A DNA stretch of 64,000 nt from Pocillopora verrucosa (lineage: Eukaryota; Cnidaria; Anthozoa; Scleractinia; Pocilloporidae): assembly GCF_036669915.1 (NCBI RefSeq), contig NC_089315.1, forward strand, positions 1,530,836 through 1,594,835, written 5' to 3'. Positions 50,401 through 63,344 of this stretch are shown here, one piece after another. The translations under genes and the position numbers were made by a program. Under the pieces are notes generated by a model, which was not told the origin of the DNA, made no database searches, and worked only from the letters and a program-made list of their open reading frames with translations. How positions within the stretch are numbered: the stretch's first letter is position 1; each line of letters begins with the position of its first letter.

Positions 50401-53375
50401 GGAACGAATGCCCGGATGGAGTAGAAGGTGAAGTTGTTGTGGAAGTTTCATCAAACCGACCTGTGGGACTTTTTAATCGCTACGTGGTAATTTTCACATT
50501 TTCAATTTTACGTGTTTGTTTCTTTTCTAGCTTTTTACCCTTTTAAAAAAGTAACATGAAAAACAAAACAAAACAAAAACAGGCCCCCGTGCGACAGTGT
50601 TTTTCGCTGAGATAAACAATGTCGTTAATCCAGGAAAACGATTTAGGGCCTCTAATTTAATTTATTAACATAACCAGGTCATGTTAGAGAGCAAAAATCG
50701 ACTGAAATACCAAAAATTTAACACTCTAAAACGAATCAGACCTTCGGCTCAGGTGTTTTTTTTTTCTTATACAGGATGATCCTGATCGAACAAATGCTGT
50801 GTTGCATGATAATTTCTATTGGACTGGTAAATTAAAAATAATTGTAAATGTTAAATTTAAGTCCCTAGATCTAGAAACCTCAGTTTTTCCAAGCATGCAT
50901 AATGTTCACCACATTCTTCGATAGTCTTCATGACTAAACTTAATAATGAAATTACGGCCGATGCTTTTTGATGAAATTTTATGAACCAGAGGCCTTTTCG
51001 ACGTTTGATGTATAACCTCTGTACCTTCTTTAAGTTTAGATCAATCCACTAAAACACCTTGGACCTTTAAAATATAGGATCTTGTTTTATCTCGGCCTGC
51101 TGTACAAAACAACGAACAAAAACAAACTTTATTTATTTTAGCACTGAATTGAAATACATATTTAACAATCCCAACCCGCAAAATACCGACGCTAATCGAG
51201 GCGGAAGGAAAACAAACATTAAAATAAATTCTTCAATAACAAGTTGGACTGAACAGAGGAAATGACTAAGAGAGCATGCATACACACAAACAATGAAAAA
51301 AAACAGAACGAGCTGTAGCGTGATGATAGAAGACTTTGGATCTATCAAAGAGTTACCATACCTCTTAACCGTTCCTGTATTTTTCTCATCTTGAACATTA
51401 TGCTTTAGGTGATAAAGCTTACAAAGACAAAGACGGCTACTTTTATTTTGTTGGTCGATCTGATGACGTCATACTCTCAGCGGGGTTGGTAGCTTAATGT
51501 GGTTTGAACATTTTATTTTTAATCAATAATAAATGTGTAAATAAATCAGTACGTGCATGAAAGGCATTTTTTGTAACAGAGTAGAAACAATACGTAAACG
51601 AACGAGCAAATGAGTTAGGTACTTTTTGATTAAATAAGTAGAAGTGAGTTTGCCAAAATGTCACACTAAGCCTGATTGGGATTTAAACAAAGACTCAGAA
51701 CAACCCCCAAAGTCAAGGTAATAGTAAAAAAAATAGAATCATCTCACTTTTAATTCAAACGCAAGTGAAACCAACTTATCTCCCGCGATCTGAAGGAAAT
51801 CATAAGGTGTATCATTTGTGGAGCGTACCATTTGTTAACGTTCCTAAAAGCCCCATGAATATGATCAGAGATTGAAATAGAAATTGTTAATACCTGTGAC
51901 AAAATAGCTCGTAGCTGGTATGACGCGGCTTTTTGTCTCGTCAAAGAAACTCATCAGATACCTTTCAGAGTTTCTAAGAACAATCGTTGAGCATCGCGCG
52001 CCATGTGCTGTTTACAAAGTTAAGATGTTATCACTCAGAACCCTCCATCGCAGAAGTAGTCCAAACCTTTTGCATACAAGTTACATTCACACGGTGGAAT
52101 ATTGTCAAATACTCTTTAAAACTAGTCCACATTTATTTTGTTAAATATTTTTCTTTTTTTCCCTTGTGTACATTTTTCGTTTTCTTCTTGTTTATTTGTG
52201 TTTGTTTGAATTTTTAAGCTATCGAATTGGTCCATTCGAGGTTGAAAGCGCCTTGATAGAACACCAAGCAGTCGCAGAGGCAGCTGTTGTCAGTAGTCCC
52301 GATTCCCTAAGGGGGGAGGTGAGATGAGTGGACTTTGATAGGGAGGTACAAGGAAAAGTCCTTGTTTAAGTAACAAATATCTTAAAGGATGCTCACCAGC
52401 CGAGATGTACATTTGGACCCACTTACATAGGAGCCGTTATAACTAAGATTAACATGAGGAACAGGTTATTATTTTAAAACTGAGTATCTTGGCAGACATT
52501 AAAACTGTGATGCTCTAAAATAAATTAAGCTTTGTGTTTTTCATGTTATCCTTATGATACCGAGCTTACCAAATTGAAGCGTATACTCGATGAAAACGTC
52601 TTCAAATAGTTTGCCCTAAAAAAAGCGGGTAACGTAAGCTTCTGGAAGGATTTAATTGATTAACTTCTTTGTTCATTTTTTTTCGTTTGTGTATAGATTG
52701 TGAAAGCCTTTGTTACTCTCTCACCACATTTTACTGGAGACAGAGAAGCATTGGTCCAGGAATTACAAGACCACGTGAAAGAAACAACAGCACCGTACAA
52801 GTATCCGAGAAAGGTAACCTGTCGACGGTTAGATCGACCTTGGCTGAACAAGGAATGAACTAAAACGCTTGAGAAATTCCACTAGGAATGACGAACATGT
52901 GAAATGTTGAAATGCCTGTAAATTGCTAGTACGTTGTGGTAGGTCGCTGGAGAAATTATAAGCGTTGATTTTGGAGGTGGTAGATTTAAAGATTGAAGCA
53001 ATGTTTTGAAAAAAGGCTTCGCCAAAAAAACATTTTGAATTAAAGAAAATAGACCTTTCCACAATGGCGTAAATGATTATTATCCTTTGATTCAAATTAT
53101 GCATTTTAGCCCCCTGAGGCTCACTTTTACGCGAAAATCCTGTTGTTTTTAAAGTTGTCGAGGCCAGGAAGGCTAATATACATAAATGTAAGAGATTAGC
53201 ATTCTATCCCGCTACTTGCATGTGAAAGAGGGGTGTACACTCTACTTTAGGAAACGAATCTTTTAATGTACTCATTTCCTGAATTACTTTGCAGATTGAG
53301 TTTGTGGATAGCTTACCCAAGACAGTCAGCGGCAAGATTAGAAGAGTAGAACTGAGACAGAAGGAATGGTCTTAA
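45517..53375 (+). CDS. ACSM-type medium-chain acyl-CoA synthetase, mitochondrial
   Basis: Fifteen exons join in phase to 603 residues: 45517-45780, 46499-46599, 46813-46925, 47557-47675, 48223-48290, 48373-48427, 48594-48715, 49214-49574, 49944-50024, 50385-50486, 50775-50826, 51409-51484, 52219-52318, 52697-52813 and 53295-53375. The enzyme activates medium-chain or aromatic carboxylic acids to CoA thioesters via an acyl-AMP. Landmarks are an Arg-rich N-terminus lacking acidic residues for about 30 positions (mitochondrial presequence-like), [26 protein letters not shown], the AMP-binding loop [33 protein letters not shown], the REGYGQTET adenylate motif, [22 protein letters not shown] and the catalytic-lysine end [11 protein letters not shown]. 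The length is near the usual 570-590 plus a long leader. An in-frame TTG upstream is not used. Which ACSM subfamily it matches cannot be told. Confidence 0.95.
47285..47453. mobile_element. Foldback repeat family 1, near-perfect hairpin in ACSM intron 3
   Basis: The arm 47285-47331 is the reverse complement of 47344-47390 at 46 of 47 positions, with a 12-base loop. The tail that follows (CCACCGACGCAGCACCACAG, then TTTCTTTAGAAACTTACCCC) matches the insertion at 33864-34009. It lies 104 bases before exon 4. Confidence 0.9.
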
Positions 53376-53649
53376 ATGAAATATAATCAAACATAACTCA
53401 CTATTTGTTACAAAAAAATTTATAGCATTATCCTTCGTAAGCATCTAATTTCTAACAACACACGGTAGATAATGACAATCGAAATGAGTAAAGTGCAGTT
53501 TGTACAAGTAATCACCTGATTTCCGAGGCCACCATATTTTGGTATGCTTTTGCGACACAGAAAAACCTGTCCTCTCTATAAAGAAACCGTAGTAAACTGT
53601 TTTCTACGACAGGCGTCGACAAACACAAAGGAGTACAACTGATTTGGAA

Positions 53650-53655
53650 AATAAA
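53650..53655 (+). terminator. Polyadenylation signal AATAAA of the ACSM gene
   Basis: AATAAA lies 274 nt past the stop codon, in AT-rich sequence with no later coding exon nearby. Confidence 0.5.
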
Positions 53656-56000
53656 GCGTTTAAACAATTTTTAGCTATCATTATCATGCGTTACAATACA
53701 TTAGCTGCTTCAGTGTAACTATAACAGTGCTCTCAGGAACTAAACAAGAAAAAGTTTTAAAAAATGACGGTATAATTTTCCTTTTTAATCCGATAAAATG
53801 AGATAGAAAGTCTCGGAGTAAACTTCTAACTTTTACTAAGAGATTCGTTTCTTTTTTTTTTTTTAGGAAGTATTTACATTGGAAATCCTTCCTTTAATTG
53901 ATGGAGTTGTTCCCCAATTTTCCTTGCCATGATTTAGAGCCGGTTAACTAGATTCGTCTTACACAACTATCAATTGGTTATAATAGGAGTTTTGTTCACT
54001 ACGATAAAACATCTATCAAATAGAGAAATAGTAATTTTCATAGACAGTATTAATTACCGGTTAAAAGTTTTTTTTTTCTTAGTAGAAGCCAATACTTAGG
54101 AGTTTCGTCAAATAAGGCAAATTATCAATTTACTGTTAATAGTAATTTAATCGGAGATTACATTTGTTTTCTCTAGGGCTGGGTCACACTAGAGCTAATT
54201 TTGTTTGTGTAAATGTAAATCTATGAAAAAAGTAGCGTGAAATTAATACGTCCCCAGTTTCTATGTCTTCGTAAACCAGACGCAACCCCAAAAAAGTATT
54301 TTGCTACGACGAGGGGCTAACATTCGAAACGTCAGCTTTGAAACTCTTAACGGGAACCAAACTACCTGTTATACTCTCTCACCGACGCAGCTCCATAGTT
54401 TCTTTAGAAATTTTCCCCCTTCATCCACAAAAAGTCAGTTAGTACTGCACCGAAAAAACTAAAATTTCTATGTTTTTTGTCTGAGACTGAAAAACGAAGT
54501 CCCAGGAAGAAAACTACAAAGCCACGAAATAACGATTCTTTAATTCTCTGTAATTCGCGCGAGATGTTTTGGTTTATTCGGGCTCTAAAGAGCGAGATGG
54601 GTTTTCGATTGTCTCATCTACCCATCGGTCAAGTTTTGGTTGAAACTTATTTGATGCGACCACCACCAAAATTTGGAAAATTTAAAATTTTTGTCAATTT
54701 TTCTCCGCGAAACATTTGAAAAAAGTGGAATTCGTTCTCGTGCGACCCAGTCCTTACTTCGCTCATAAATATGTATAGAAACCTCGCACCACTTCCTTAA
54801 CAAATAAGATGCAAATAATATTAAAAGGAATAACTCGCGGCGTTATTACTCGCATTTATCCGTGTTTCGGACAGTTCGCTTAATTTTACCTAATTTGAGG
54901 TTTCATTGGCTCCGTGGGTCGTTTTCCTTTGTCCTGATACTGTGGTTAGTTTGGCTCTGGTTCTACAACACTCGATATCACACCAAGTGTTTGTTTGTCT
55001 GTTTTGTTCGATATTTTCATCTTGCAAACGGCTGTTTCCGGATAAGCGTCATAATAAATGTTTTCTGACCGTGAGGTTTTTTGTCTTATTGTTCTTACCG
55101 ACCAGATGTGTTTTGGTTGTTTTGGTTTGCGTAGGCCAATTCTCTCGATCGATTGCCAGTCGAGTATAGAATTGTAGTTGAAGGCTAAGGTAACAAGAAT
55201 GAGTGACAACTATATAAATACCTCAAAGTTCTTGTTATAAAACCTTTTTAAGAGTTTATTAACAAAATGCTTCGGTACATCGCCAACTAGTGTAGTTAGA
55301 TCAACTTTTCCTGGCCCTTGCACTCAAACATATTGAATGGAAGAATCAATAACTGATCTTTGTCATCTCATCGGGGTATCCTTATTTATTCCAAAGAAGA
55401 ATTGCTTTTGCCCTCAGCTGAATGGCTAGGTTTACTATACTAAGATTCTTCTATCATTTCATATATTGGTGTTTCGACAGCGAGCAACTTTCAGATAAGA
55501 GTAAGCAAGAGATTAGAACCTGTAATCTCTTGGCGTAACTGATTATTCTAGCTATATAACTACAACTTACAACTTCTGCTTGACTCCATTGAAGAGAAAG
55601 AAACTATTATTTGTGTGTCTTACTTTATGTACACTAAAAGAGGCCGAAATCATGGTAATTGTGAAGAGTAAATCCTGACTATTAAAGACGCGCATGCTTC
55701 CCCTTTTGTGAAAGTCGTATATCTGGTATCCTTCCAAATTGAAACAAAATTTTACTCTTTAGAGATAAGATGTTTAAAGCCATGTTTCTAGGAGGAATAA
55801 GGGGGGGGGGGTGCTCTGTTGTTTTTAATTACGAGTCTCAAAAATATTTCCAACCCCCTAGGCTATGGAAAGCCTTGCGTTACTTGTCACACAACACCTA
55901 AATTTTGAATCATGTGATGTCGTGTTCTGGAGAATTTTGATGGGTCAAAAGCTGCTATCACAACAACTACCAAGAGAAAACCCATTGTTTCCATTCCCTG
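53656..56000. other. Spacer between ACSM and the next gene
   Basis: AT-rich sequence with poly-T and poly-G runs (about 53855 and 55803) and at least one compound repeat at 54176-54753. The open frames are short and overlap on both strands around 54860-55210, with no recognisable domain. No gene is supported. Confidence 0.5.
54176..54753. mobile_element. Candidate terminal-inverted-repeat element with nested repeat
   Basis: The left end GGGCTGGGTCACACTAGAGC is loosely mirrored by TTCTCGTGCGACCCAGTCC at the right end. At about 54306-54426 it contains a diverged family 1 repeat (GGGGCTAACATTCGAAACGT through TTTCTTTAGAAATT), which would be a nested insertion. No clear target duplication was found. 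Confidence 0.4.
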
Positions 56001-56009
56001 TAGCTTTCC

Positions 56010-56203
56010 TTTTTGGTGAAAGGTTACACTAAAACCCTACAATTCCTACTAAATTTCCTTCCAATTGACTCCAAAGAGGTCACGCGAAACACATTGAAAC
56101 TGCGATGTTCACAGCGGACACCACATTTGCTGGCGTGCGTAGCTCCGCCTAACGTTTTTCGCGGGTCGAAATCTGGCTTCGGCAAGCCCGTTCAGGAAAG
56201 GTA
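56010..56203 (+). other. Possible 5' untranslated exon of the downstream gene
   Basis: A locally GC-richer stretch ends in a consensus donor (CAGGAAAG, then GTAAGG at 56204). The open frame 56013-56204 does not start with ATG, and an internal ATG at about 56106 reaches a stop after 15 codons. If it is transcribed, the next acceptor that fits is 59287, before the ATG at 59301. This is inference from position and splice consensus only. Confidence 0.3.
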
Positions 56204-57689
56204 AGGCTTTGCTTTGTTACTCTTTGACTATATCCTACCGTCATCGATACATTTTATTGACAGTTAATACACTGCCAGATTTCTCGTTGACCGCTTAATT
56301 GCGATCTTTGAATGTTTTGCTCGCGTCGTGCATCAATCGTACATGTTTATCACTTCACGTGCCAACTGTAACCTCCAGGTTGCTGTGCTGTTATTTTCTT
56401 GGAGTTAAATGAAATCGGTTTGTTTTTTCGCGACAAGATGCCGAAATCTGTTCGTGCATATCAGAGGCGTTAACATTTAAGCCATCAGAGATTTAGATTT
56501 CGCCGCTAACACTGTTATTTATGGAGATCGCCTGAATAGGCTGTTGATAGTATTTGTGTCAGGTGAAACTTAAGTAAAACGGCAGCGAAGCGTTGTCTAG
56601 ATGAATGAAATCTCATTCGCAGTTTTGACTAGAAAACTTCCTATTTCGTTTTCACAATGTTCAAGCTATGTAAAAAAGGTAGGACTGAATCGAACTCCAT
56701 ATTTCCCTGCCTTTGTCAGCATTTTCTACTTAATATGCAAATTAGACTATTCCAACTAAGGAAGGCATTTCAACATTTCGTTTTGTGAAGCAAATTTGTT
56801 TATTACACAAGTGAAAAGGGTTTCCAATTCCATATGGAAATTGAATTTGAGATTGAAATTTTTGCTAGGAGAAGAAATGAATTGATTGAAAACAAGTGCA
56901 TATTTGTTTTTGAAGTTTTATCCCCATTGCAAGGTGGCTCCTACCACCTTTCTGAGTCTCTGACTGCAAGGAACATCCTCACAAATTAGACAATTTGGTG
57001 CTAATGATAGAAATTTTCTCTTGTTATAAAAGTAGACATTGGGAAAGAAATATGCTCGCACATTTGTTGGCAAACATTAGCTGTTTACTAATTGGGGAAG
57101 CCAACAGTTTTCTGCAGTTGAAGGTTAAGGATAAACAAAAATCAGGGCATGTTTTCCCACCAAATTCAAGCTATTATTTTAGTCTCTTTCAAATATCTTT
57201 TATGGGGCAAAATGTTTATGAGCATCTTTTCATCAAAACATTCTCTATGTGGGATGTTAATTTTCTAAAATCTCTATTAGAATTTAAAGAACAAGAGCTT
57301 TTGCTTCTTCTAATATATATCTATACATATGGAGACACCAGAAAGCACACCCCAGATAAATTGCATTTCAAAACAAGAATTTCATCAAATTGGAAACTAA
57401 GAAAGTTTTAAAATTGTAGAACATCACCTAAGCAGAAACAGCAGATATTCCCTGGTTTTAGTGGGGAAAATAGCCAAAACTAACATCGATTACTCACTAA
57501 TGAAAACATTTAATGGGTTGCAGGTGAATGTTTTCCCAACACTTGAGTGCTGCATATTGTATTGTTATTGAGTATTTACTAGCCTGAAGTTAGTCAATTA
57601 CTAATGGCAATAGGACTAAGTAGAGACCAATTCAGTCTTAAATCAAATGAGCGATTAGCAAAATTGTTGATTGCGGGTATGATTACAGA
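56204..57689. other. Probable intron or spacer without a supported gene
   Basis: AT-rich sequence. The longest open frame (56995-57411) begins at TTG, has no recognisable domain and lacks flanking splice logic. Nothing else is supported. Confidence 0.4.
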
Positions 57690-58290
57690 CAGAATTGGAT
57701 GACATGAAGTCCTGTTACCAATTAATCAAATCTATGACAAAATTTGATAAAAATACATTTTTATTATTAAAAAAAAAACAGTCTCAAAGTATGAGACAAC
57801 AATGCACACACATGACACGTTCTGTCCACTTACAGGCATGATATGTCAACTGTCCCATTAACTCTCCTGTTTCACTGTCCAATTACAAGCATTTCATATT
57901 GAGCTGGTGATAATCTATCACATTCAAGAATTTTGTTATAGTTTTTATTAGGTCTGTTATCATGAGTGTGGAAAGCAGGCAGAATTGAATGATAAAAAGT
58001 CCTATTACCAATTAACCAAAACTATGACAAAATTTTAGGAAAAAATTAGACATCAGTGATGTGTTTTCATAAAAAAAAAATAAAAAATAAAGAAAAACCT
58101 TTAACTCAGGAAAATGGATAACAACAGTGCCTGCACTCGATGCATACTGTCCACACACATAGGCATGACATGTCAACTGTCCTATTACACTGTCCAATTA
58201 CAAGCATATATAAACTTTCCAATCAGCGCTCAAATTGGGCTCAGGATAACCAATCAAGTTCCAGAAATTTGTTATAGTTTTAATTAAGGC
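57690..58290. repeat. Imperfect direct duplication, two copies of roughly 270-310 bp
   Basis: Both copies contain, in order, CAGAATTGRATGA, an AGTCCT-TTACCAATTAA block, a CTATGACAAAATTT block, an A-rich run, an ATGTCAACTGTCC block, CACTGTCCAATTACAAGCAT and TTTGTTATAGTTTT. The copies begin near 57692 and 57980 and end near 57953 and 58285. Confidence 0.75.
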
Positions 58291-59287
58291 AGGTAATCAA
58301 CCAAAACCGCTGGCTATCTTGCTATCATTATCTGAGTATTTTCACTCGTATTAACGTGATTGCTGATTAAAAAAAGCTGCACAGTTATTGAGTTATTATT
58401 GAACTGCCATCAAAACAATACAAATAAACACATCCTAATTTTGAAGTGGAATGAAATGCACAATTTTCCATTAACAAGGTCAGATATGTAAATTGATACC
58501 ACATTCAGAATTTGCCTAAAGGTTTCTGAAGACTTCATGGGACAACTGGAAAATTTAGCTGAATAGTTTCCACTCCTTCACATAATCTGACAAATCAAAA
58601 TGATGTCCACAGTAACTTGGCCTCCTACAGTTTTAAGTTACCTTCTAAATTCAAATTTATTGACAGCCAAACGAAAAGGAAGAAATATAATTTTCATAAG
58701 GAATAGTAACACTCAATAAGTGGCAACTAATAGAGGACCCTGGTCACAGTGATAGCAAGAACAATCTTATGTGTGAACTGTGAGAACCTTCACTTTTCAA
58801 AAACATCAGGTGATATTCTCTAAGAGCAGTCATGTCAAGTGATTTCACTTTGTCAGTGGTGCAGGATGGATGGACAGTTTGAACTTTTTTTCTAAAGTTA
58901 GGATTACAGATAACACCTACCCCTCTGCTAAATCAGTATGAAATGCTTGAGCCACACTCTGTCTCCCTGAGAAGTGCCATGTAAGAAGTTACCTGAAGAT
59001 TTGAGCTGCTTGAATTTTACAGCAAATAACAACATAGCAAAACTGACCAATTACCTAACAAGACTAACAGCACATAACTGACAGCAATTTTTCACTCAAC
59101 TTTGATGATGACTTCCACTATGGTTGTTGAAACATCAGTCATCACTGTGGTCAATAGTCTATCTCAGCTCTATCCTTGCTCTGATGATCAGACTACTTGA
59201 TCCAACATAATTGCCATTGATGTGGACCAAGTTTTTAAGTGTCTATAACAAACAGAAGAACAACTTAATAGTAATCTGTTGTTGCAG
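58291..59287. other. Spacer or intron before the Arg/Gly-rich gene
   Basis: No gene is seen. At about 59100-59210 is a diverged copy of dispersed repeat family 2 (GATGATGACTTCCACTATGG, GTTGAAACATCAGTCATCAC). The stretch ends in the acceptor GTTGTTGCAG at 59278-59287. Confidence 0.45.
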
Positions 59288-59300
59288 GGTGTACTAGCTG

Positions 59301-62300
59301 ATGGATTGTCCTGCCAATCATAGATACAGGTATCACAATTATGCCCCTTCTCCAAGGTTTCTTGGAAAAGAGTGGAAAGGGCAAAATCATGAGGCACGTT
59401 TACCTGGAGGACACCGGGGAAGGCATCAGCGTGGCCGAAGAGGAGCAGGAAACATGGCAAAACCAATGAATAGAGAGGACTTGTACCAATCTTATCCATC
59501 TCATGCACTTCTAAGAGGACGTGTAAATTCACAACAACAGAAAAATTCTCCACCTTCATGGCACCCAGGTAGATCAATGAATTATGGCCCACCTGACTCA
59601 CCAGCCACTTTTTACCATCAAAGGAGCACCAGGGTGCATTCTAGAGGAGGTGGATACAGCCACCCACCTAAGGTGCACCCCAAGAGTTTCAGACCAGCCT
59701 GTGCAAGCTCCAAAGGTCTAATAAGTATTAAATGAATTGATACAGTGGCAGGGCTTAATGACAGGGCACAAACGTGACTAGCTCTTTCAGTATTTACTTT
59801 TTTCAAAGTTTCCCAGAGCCAAATAGACCTCTGAAATAAATTCAGGATTATGTTCACATTTTCTGGGAAAAAAAAAACTGCAGGTTTTGTGTTCAAATTT
59901 TAAAGTAAAAAAAATGACCTTTAAAAAATTTAGGGTTAAATTGGCAAACGCTCCCTCTGGTGTTTGTCAATTTAAACTTGTCTGAAGTTGAGTGTCTTGG
60001 AAACTAAGGAATAGAAGAAAAAGGAAAATGCAAACATATTTCAGGGCGTGAAATTAATTTTTTTTTCTGATAGCCACTTGGCTCCTAAATTCTTCAAAGT
60101 GGTAGCCAATTCAAAAAAAAAGTTGATCGCCATTTTCAAAGACAAACAAAACCTTTTTTTACACTGTCAGCGTTCTAGAGAGACCCTCCAAAATTAAGTT
60201 AGGGGAAAGATCTTTAACGTGCTACAAAGTGGACACTAGGAGGGATGATATACAACTCTCAAGCTCACCTAAATTCAAGATGGCATCTAGTTATCGATCG
60301 AGATGCACGTGCTGTGTTTTGGAAACAAACTTAACGAGAAAGTTTGCTGCGGATTTATCTTTGCAAATCTTTTTAATTCATGATATCTCTTGGTAAGATT
60401 ATGATGAAACATTCTAGTCGCCAATTTGGCAACTAATTTTCAGGATTTGGTCGCCAAAGGGAAAAATTTTGTCACATTGGTGCCTGTATTAGGCGCAATT
60501 TCATGCCCTGTATTTCTGTGAACAATATCTTATGTTGGTGTTCAATGTATAGCAATTATGTGCAAACACCTGATACATGCAAAGATGAAGCACTTTTACT
60601 CTCTATGAATTTTTCCTTTTACTGCATGAGTTGTTTAGACATCATGGTTCTGTTAATTGCCATAAGTGTACCTTTAGTTGGCCCTGTTGCTGTATTAATT
60701 ATTCTCCTATACTTCTGGCTAAAACAAAGCAATAAGCAAGTTAGTGGATGACATGCAGGTAAAGATGTAAGGTAAAATTAAGAGGCAAATTTTTATAATC
60801 TCGTAGTCTTAAACCTGTTCATTATGCTTAGAGTAACTCTAATCTCTAATAAAATCCTGCTTGCACACTGCAGTCATATCTTAATTTTTTAAACAAGATA
60901 TGGACGAACTAAATCAGGTTTAGTTTGTGTTGAATGCTCAAAAGAAAATTGTAATGAAGAAGTCATTGAACAATTCATTGAAAGTAATTGTCATGCTCTA
61001 TTTAATTACATCACTCAACTTCAATGTCATTCTCACAGGTGCATCTGTTTCAAATGAAAATGAATTGTCATCAACCACAGAAAGTCAACAAGTGGACAAA
61101 CATGTAACAGTCAGTGTTAAAAGTTCTTCAAGCCTGACTAAACTGACGAACAACAGAGCACAAGCACAAAAGGATGGACAAACCACATCAACAAGTACCA
61201 GTGATAATCCACCATTGGAGAAGAAATCTGAAAACAAGAATCCATCGATCAACAAAGTTGCACCATTTATTCACAAACCATCACATAACTCTTCTAAATT
61301 CATTGATGGCACAAATTCATCCTCATTGACTCTTAATAACCCTACCTCTGAAACAGCCTCAGAAGTAAAACATGAAGATCAAGTAAAACTGCATTGTGGC
61401 ACAGAAGTGCCTCCTATGAATGTGACAGTTTCCAGTGTGTCTCAGATTATGACCAGTACTCCACCATGTCTTGCTTCTCAGGATGGCATGATGACCGTCT
61501 TTGCACCAACTTCTGATGGTCAAATGAAACCAATCATTAGGACAATTTGTAGCTGTCAATTAAAGAAGAGATCTTTGAAATATGCAGACAAAGGAAATAC
61601 AAAAAATGACTCCATTATCATAGACTCTGATGAAGAAGGGGATAACAAAAGCAAAGCAGCAAGTGGCTCTGTTAATGAGCAAGGTACTCCTTGATTTGAG
61701 TAAATTATGTGGTAATGGTAAATGTATTTTACAGGAATTTTTCTTCATAAAATTTGGTTAATTATTTCTATTTTAAATGATACTCTGTCTGCTTACTGTA
61801 ATGATTCGATTTAGTGCCCAGGTGTTTATTTACTTTTGTTACCTCAAAAGAGAGTGCCTATTTGAGACAAAGCACTAGTTAGGGACAGGGCACTTATTTC
61901 TCTTTTTGAGAAACAGCACAGTGTGTGAAACAAAGCTTTGAAGTTTATTTTAAAAAATCAAGAAGACTGGAAAGGGACTTGGATCATTCCTGGCTAAAAC
62001 AATTAGGCAAGCAATTGTCACAAGACAAGTTAAGACAAGGTCATTTGTTTGAAGGAACTGTGCCATCACATGGATATAATAGTCAAGAGAAGGAGACAAA
62101 GACTTCTGTCTTTCTAATAAGGCTTAATGTGAGAAAAGGAAGATAAACCACAATTTATATTAATTTCCATGTACTCTAGCAATGCCATTACCTAAACAGA
62201 ATAGGGGTACTTATTGGAATGAAAGTACTTACTTAATGTGGGTGCTTATTTGATTAGGGCGCTTATTAACAAAAAACAAAATTTGAGTTGGGTGCTTATT

Positions 62301-63115
62301 AGAGAAGGAGCACTTATTGAAGCAAGTGCACTAACTCATGTTATTATGGTAACTTCTGACTTAATCTGCTTCGTTTAAGTAAAGAAATATTATGTAACAA
62401 AAGTATTTTCAGCTCATAATCATTATAAAGAAAATTTTGGCCTGGGCCTTAATATAGATGTATTCACTTCAAGAAGGAAATGTCTCATGTAAATGTGATT
62501 ATTTTATCTAAAGCATTATATTTGATCTCTGGTTTGGTTCCCCTTTGATAACTGTAAATTGTGTTGTTGTTTTTTTTTTTTTTTTGTAATCTGTGTTGAT
62601 TTGTTTGGAACCAGATGTAAGAGTACCACCAGAAAGCTGCCCCCTTATGAAGGACGCATCAAGTGAAATGGATCAACTGGTAAGTTATATAAGCAATAGA
62701 ATACCAGAGTTTATTATTGATGGTCTTTGAGCATGTAGAAGTTTGGAGTTTAAAGCAGAATGAGAGGATAATACAATTGAACTAATTTCATGTCTTTTTT
62801 TGTCAATACTTAAGGTGGATTTGGTAACTATACTAGTGTTTATTATTTGTGGTCTCCAAACTACTCAAGCCTATAGAAGTTTGGATTTTAGAGTAGAGCT
62901 TGCATTGGATGGGTTTGGTAACATTTCCTTCCAATTCAAAGTTATCCAGTGCTCATTATTTGCAAATATTTACCAAACACCTTTTATGGAGTAGATGTAT
63001 AATCAAATAATTCATTTTATTTGACATTATTTATCAATTTTTTCCCCAGAGTTGTCAAGATACACCAAAAAAACGTATGAATACTACACTCATTAATTAC
63101 TTTTGTGAAGTTTGA
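59301..63115 (+). CDS. Unrecognised Arg/Gly-rich protein with SUMO-interaction-like motif
   Basis: Four exons fit together in phase: 59288-59568 (ATG at 59301), 61039-61683, 62615-62679 and 63050-63115, giving 347 residues. The first exon encodes a basic Arg/Gly/His-rich segment (GGHRGRHQRGRRGAGN) followed by a Gln/Pro-rich part. The second encodes a long Ser/Thr-rich low-complexity region with few hydrophobic stretches and, near its end, DSIIIDSDEEGDN, hydrophobic residues followed by acidic ones as in SUMO-interacting motifs. The last exons are short and end CEV, with AATAAA at 63140. I do not recognise the family. A nuclear or RNA-associated role is suggested only by composition. Joining the first exon to the second rests on matching phase (donor CAG/GTAGAT, acceptor CACAG). 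Unspliced, the first frame would run to 59735 instead. Confidence 0.6.
60042..60510. mobile_element. Non-autonomous DNA transposon with CAGGG ends
   Basis: The 469-bp element starts CAGGGCGTGAAATTA and ends CAATTTCATGCCCTG; the ends are inverted repeats matching at 13 of 15 positions. TATTT flanks it directly on both sides (60037-60041 and 60511-60515), a 5-bp target duplication. CAGGG ends are known from hAT elements, and a 5-bp duplication fits the hAT5 branch. It lies in the long intron of the Arg/Gly-rich gene and has no coding capacity. Confidence 0.75.
61810..62340. repeat. Degenerate short repeats with a GGGTGCTTATT-like core
   Basis: Variants of GGGTGCTTATT occur at about 61890, 62205, 62240, 62257, 62288 and 62309, irregularly spaced within intron 3 of the Arg/Gly-rich gene. 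This may be a decayed satellite or mobile element. No clean period is visible. Confidence 0.45.
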
Positions 63116-63139
63116 ATGTTGAGGAATTTTTTTGATACT

Positions 63140-63145
63140 AATAAA
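63140..63145 (+). terminator. Polyadenylation signal AATAAA of the Arg/Gly-rich gene
   Basis: AATAAA begins 25 nt past the stop at 63115 and is followed by a T-rich stretch, which supports this as the gene end. Confidence 0.55.
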
Positions 63146-63344
63146 AAATATGATTTTTGTTCAAGAAGGAAGTGTTTTTCTTTTTTTATTTGCATGTCCA
63201 TGGCTCAGCATTCACAAAGATTTTAATAATTGTCATTGTCTCTATTAGGTGCCAAAATGAGTACAGATTGTGCTTCAGTAAACAAGTGAGTGAAGTGAAA
63301 TGTTATTAATCCTACAAAGGATGTATATATTGTATGCTCAAATA

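Noticed and set aside
56995-57411. Plus-strand open frame of 138 codons
   Set aside because: It begins at TTG in AT-rich sequence, has no recognisable domain and no supporting splice signals.
60503-60751. Small open frame with a hydrophobic segment
   Set aside because: Its ATG lies inside the terminal repeat of the 60042-60510 transposon and no homologous family is recognised. It is more likely intronic.
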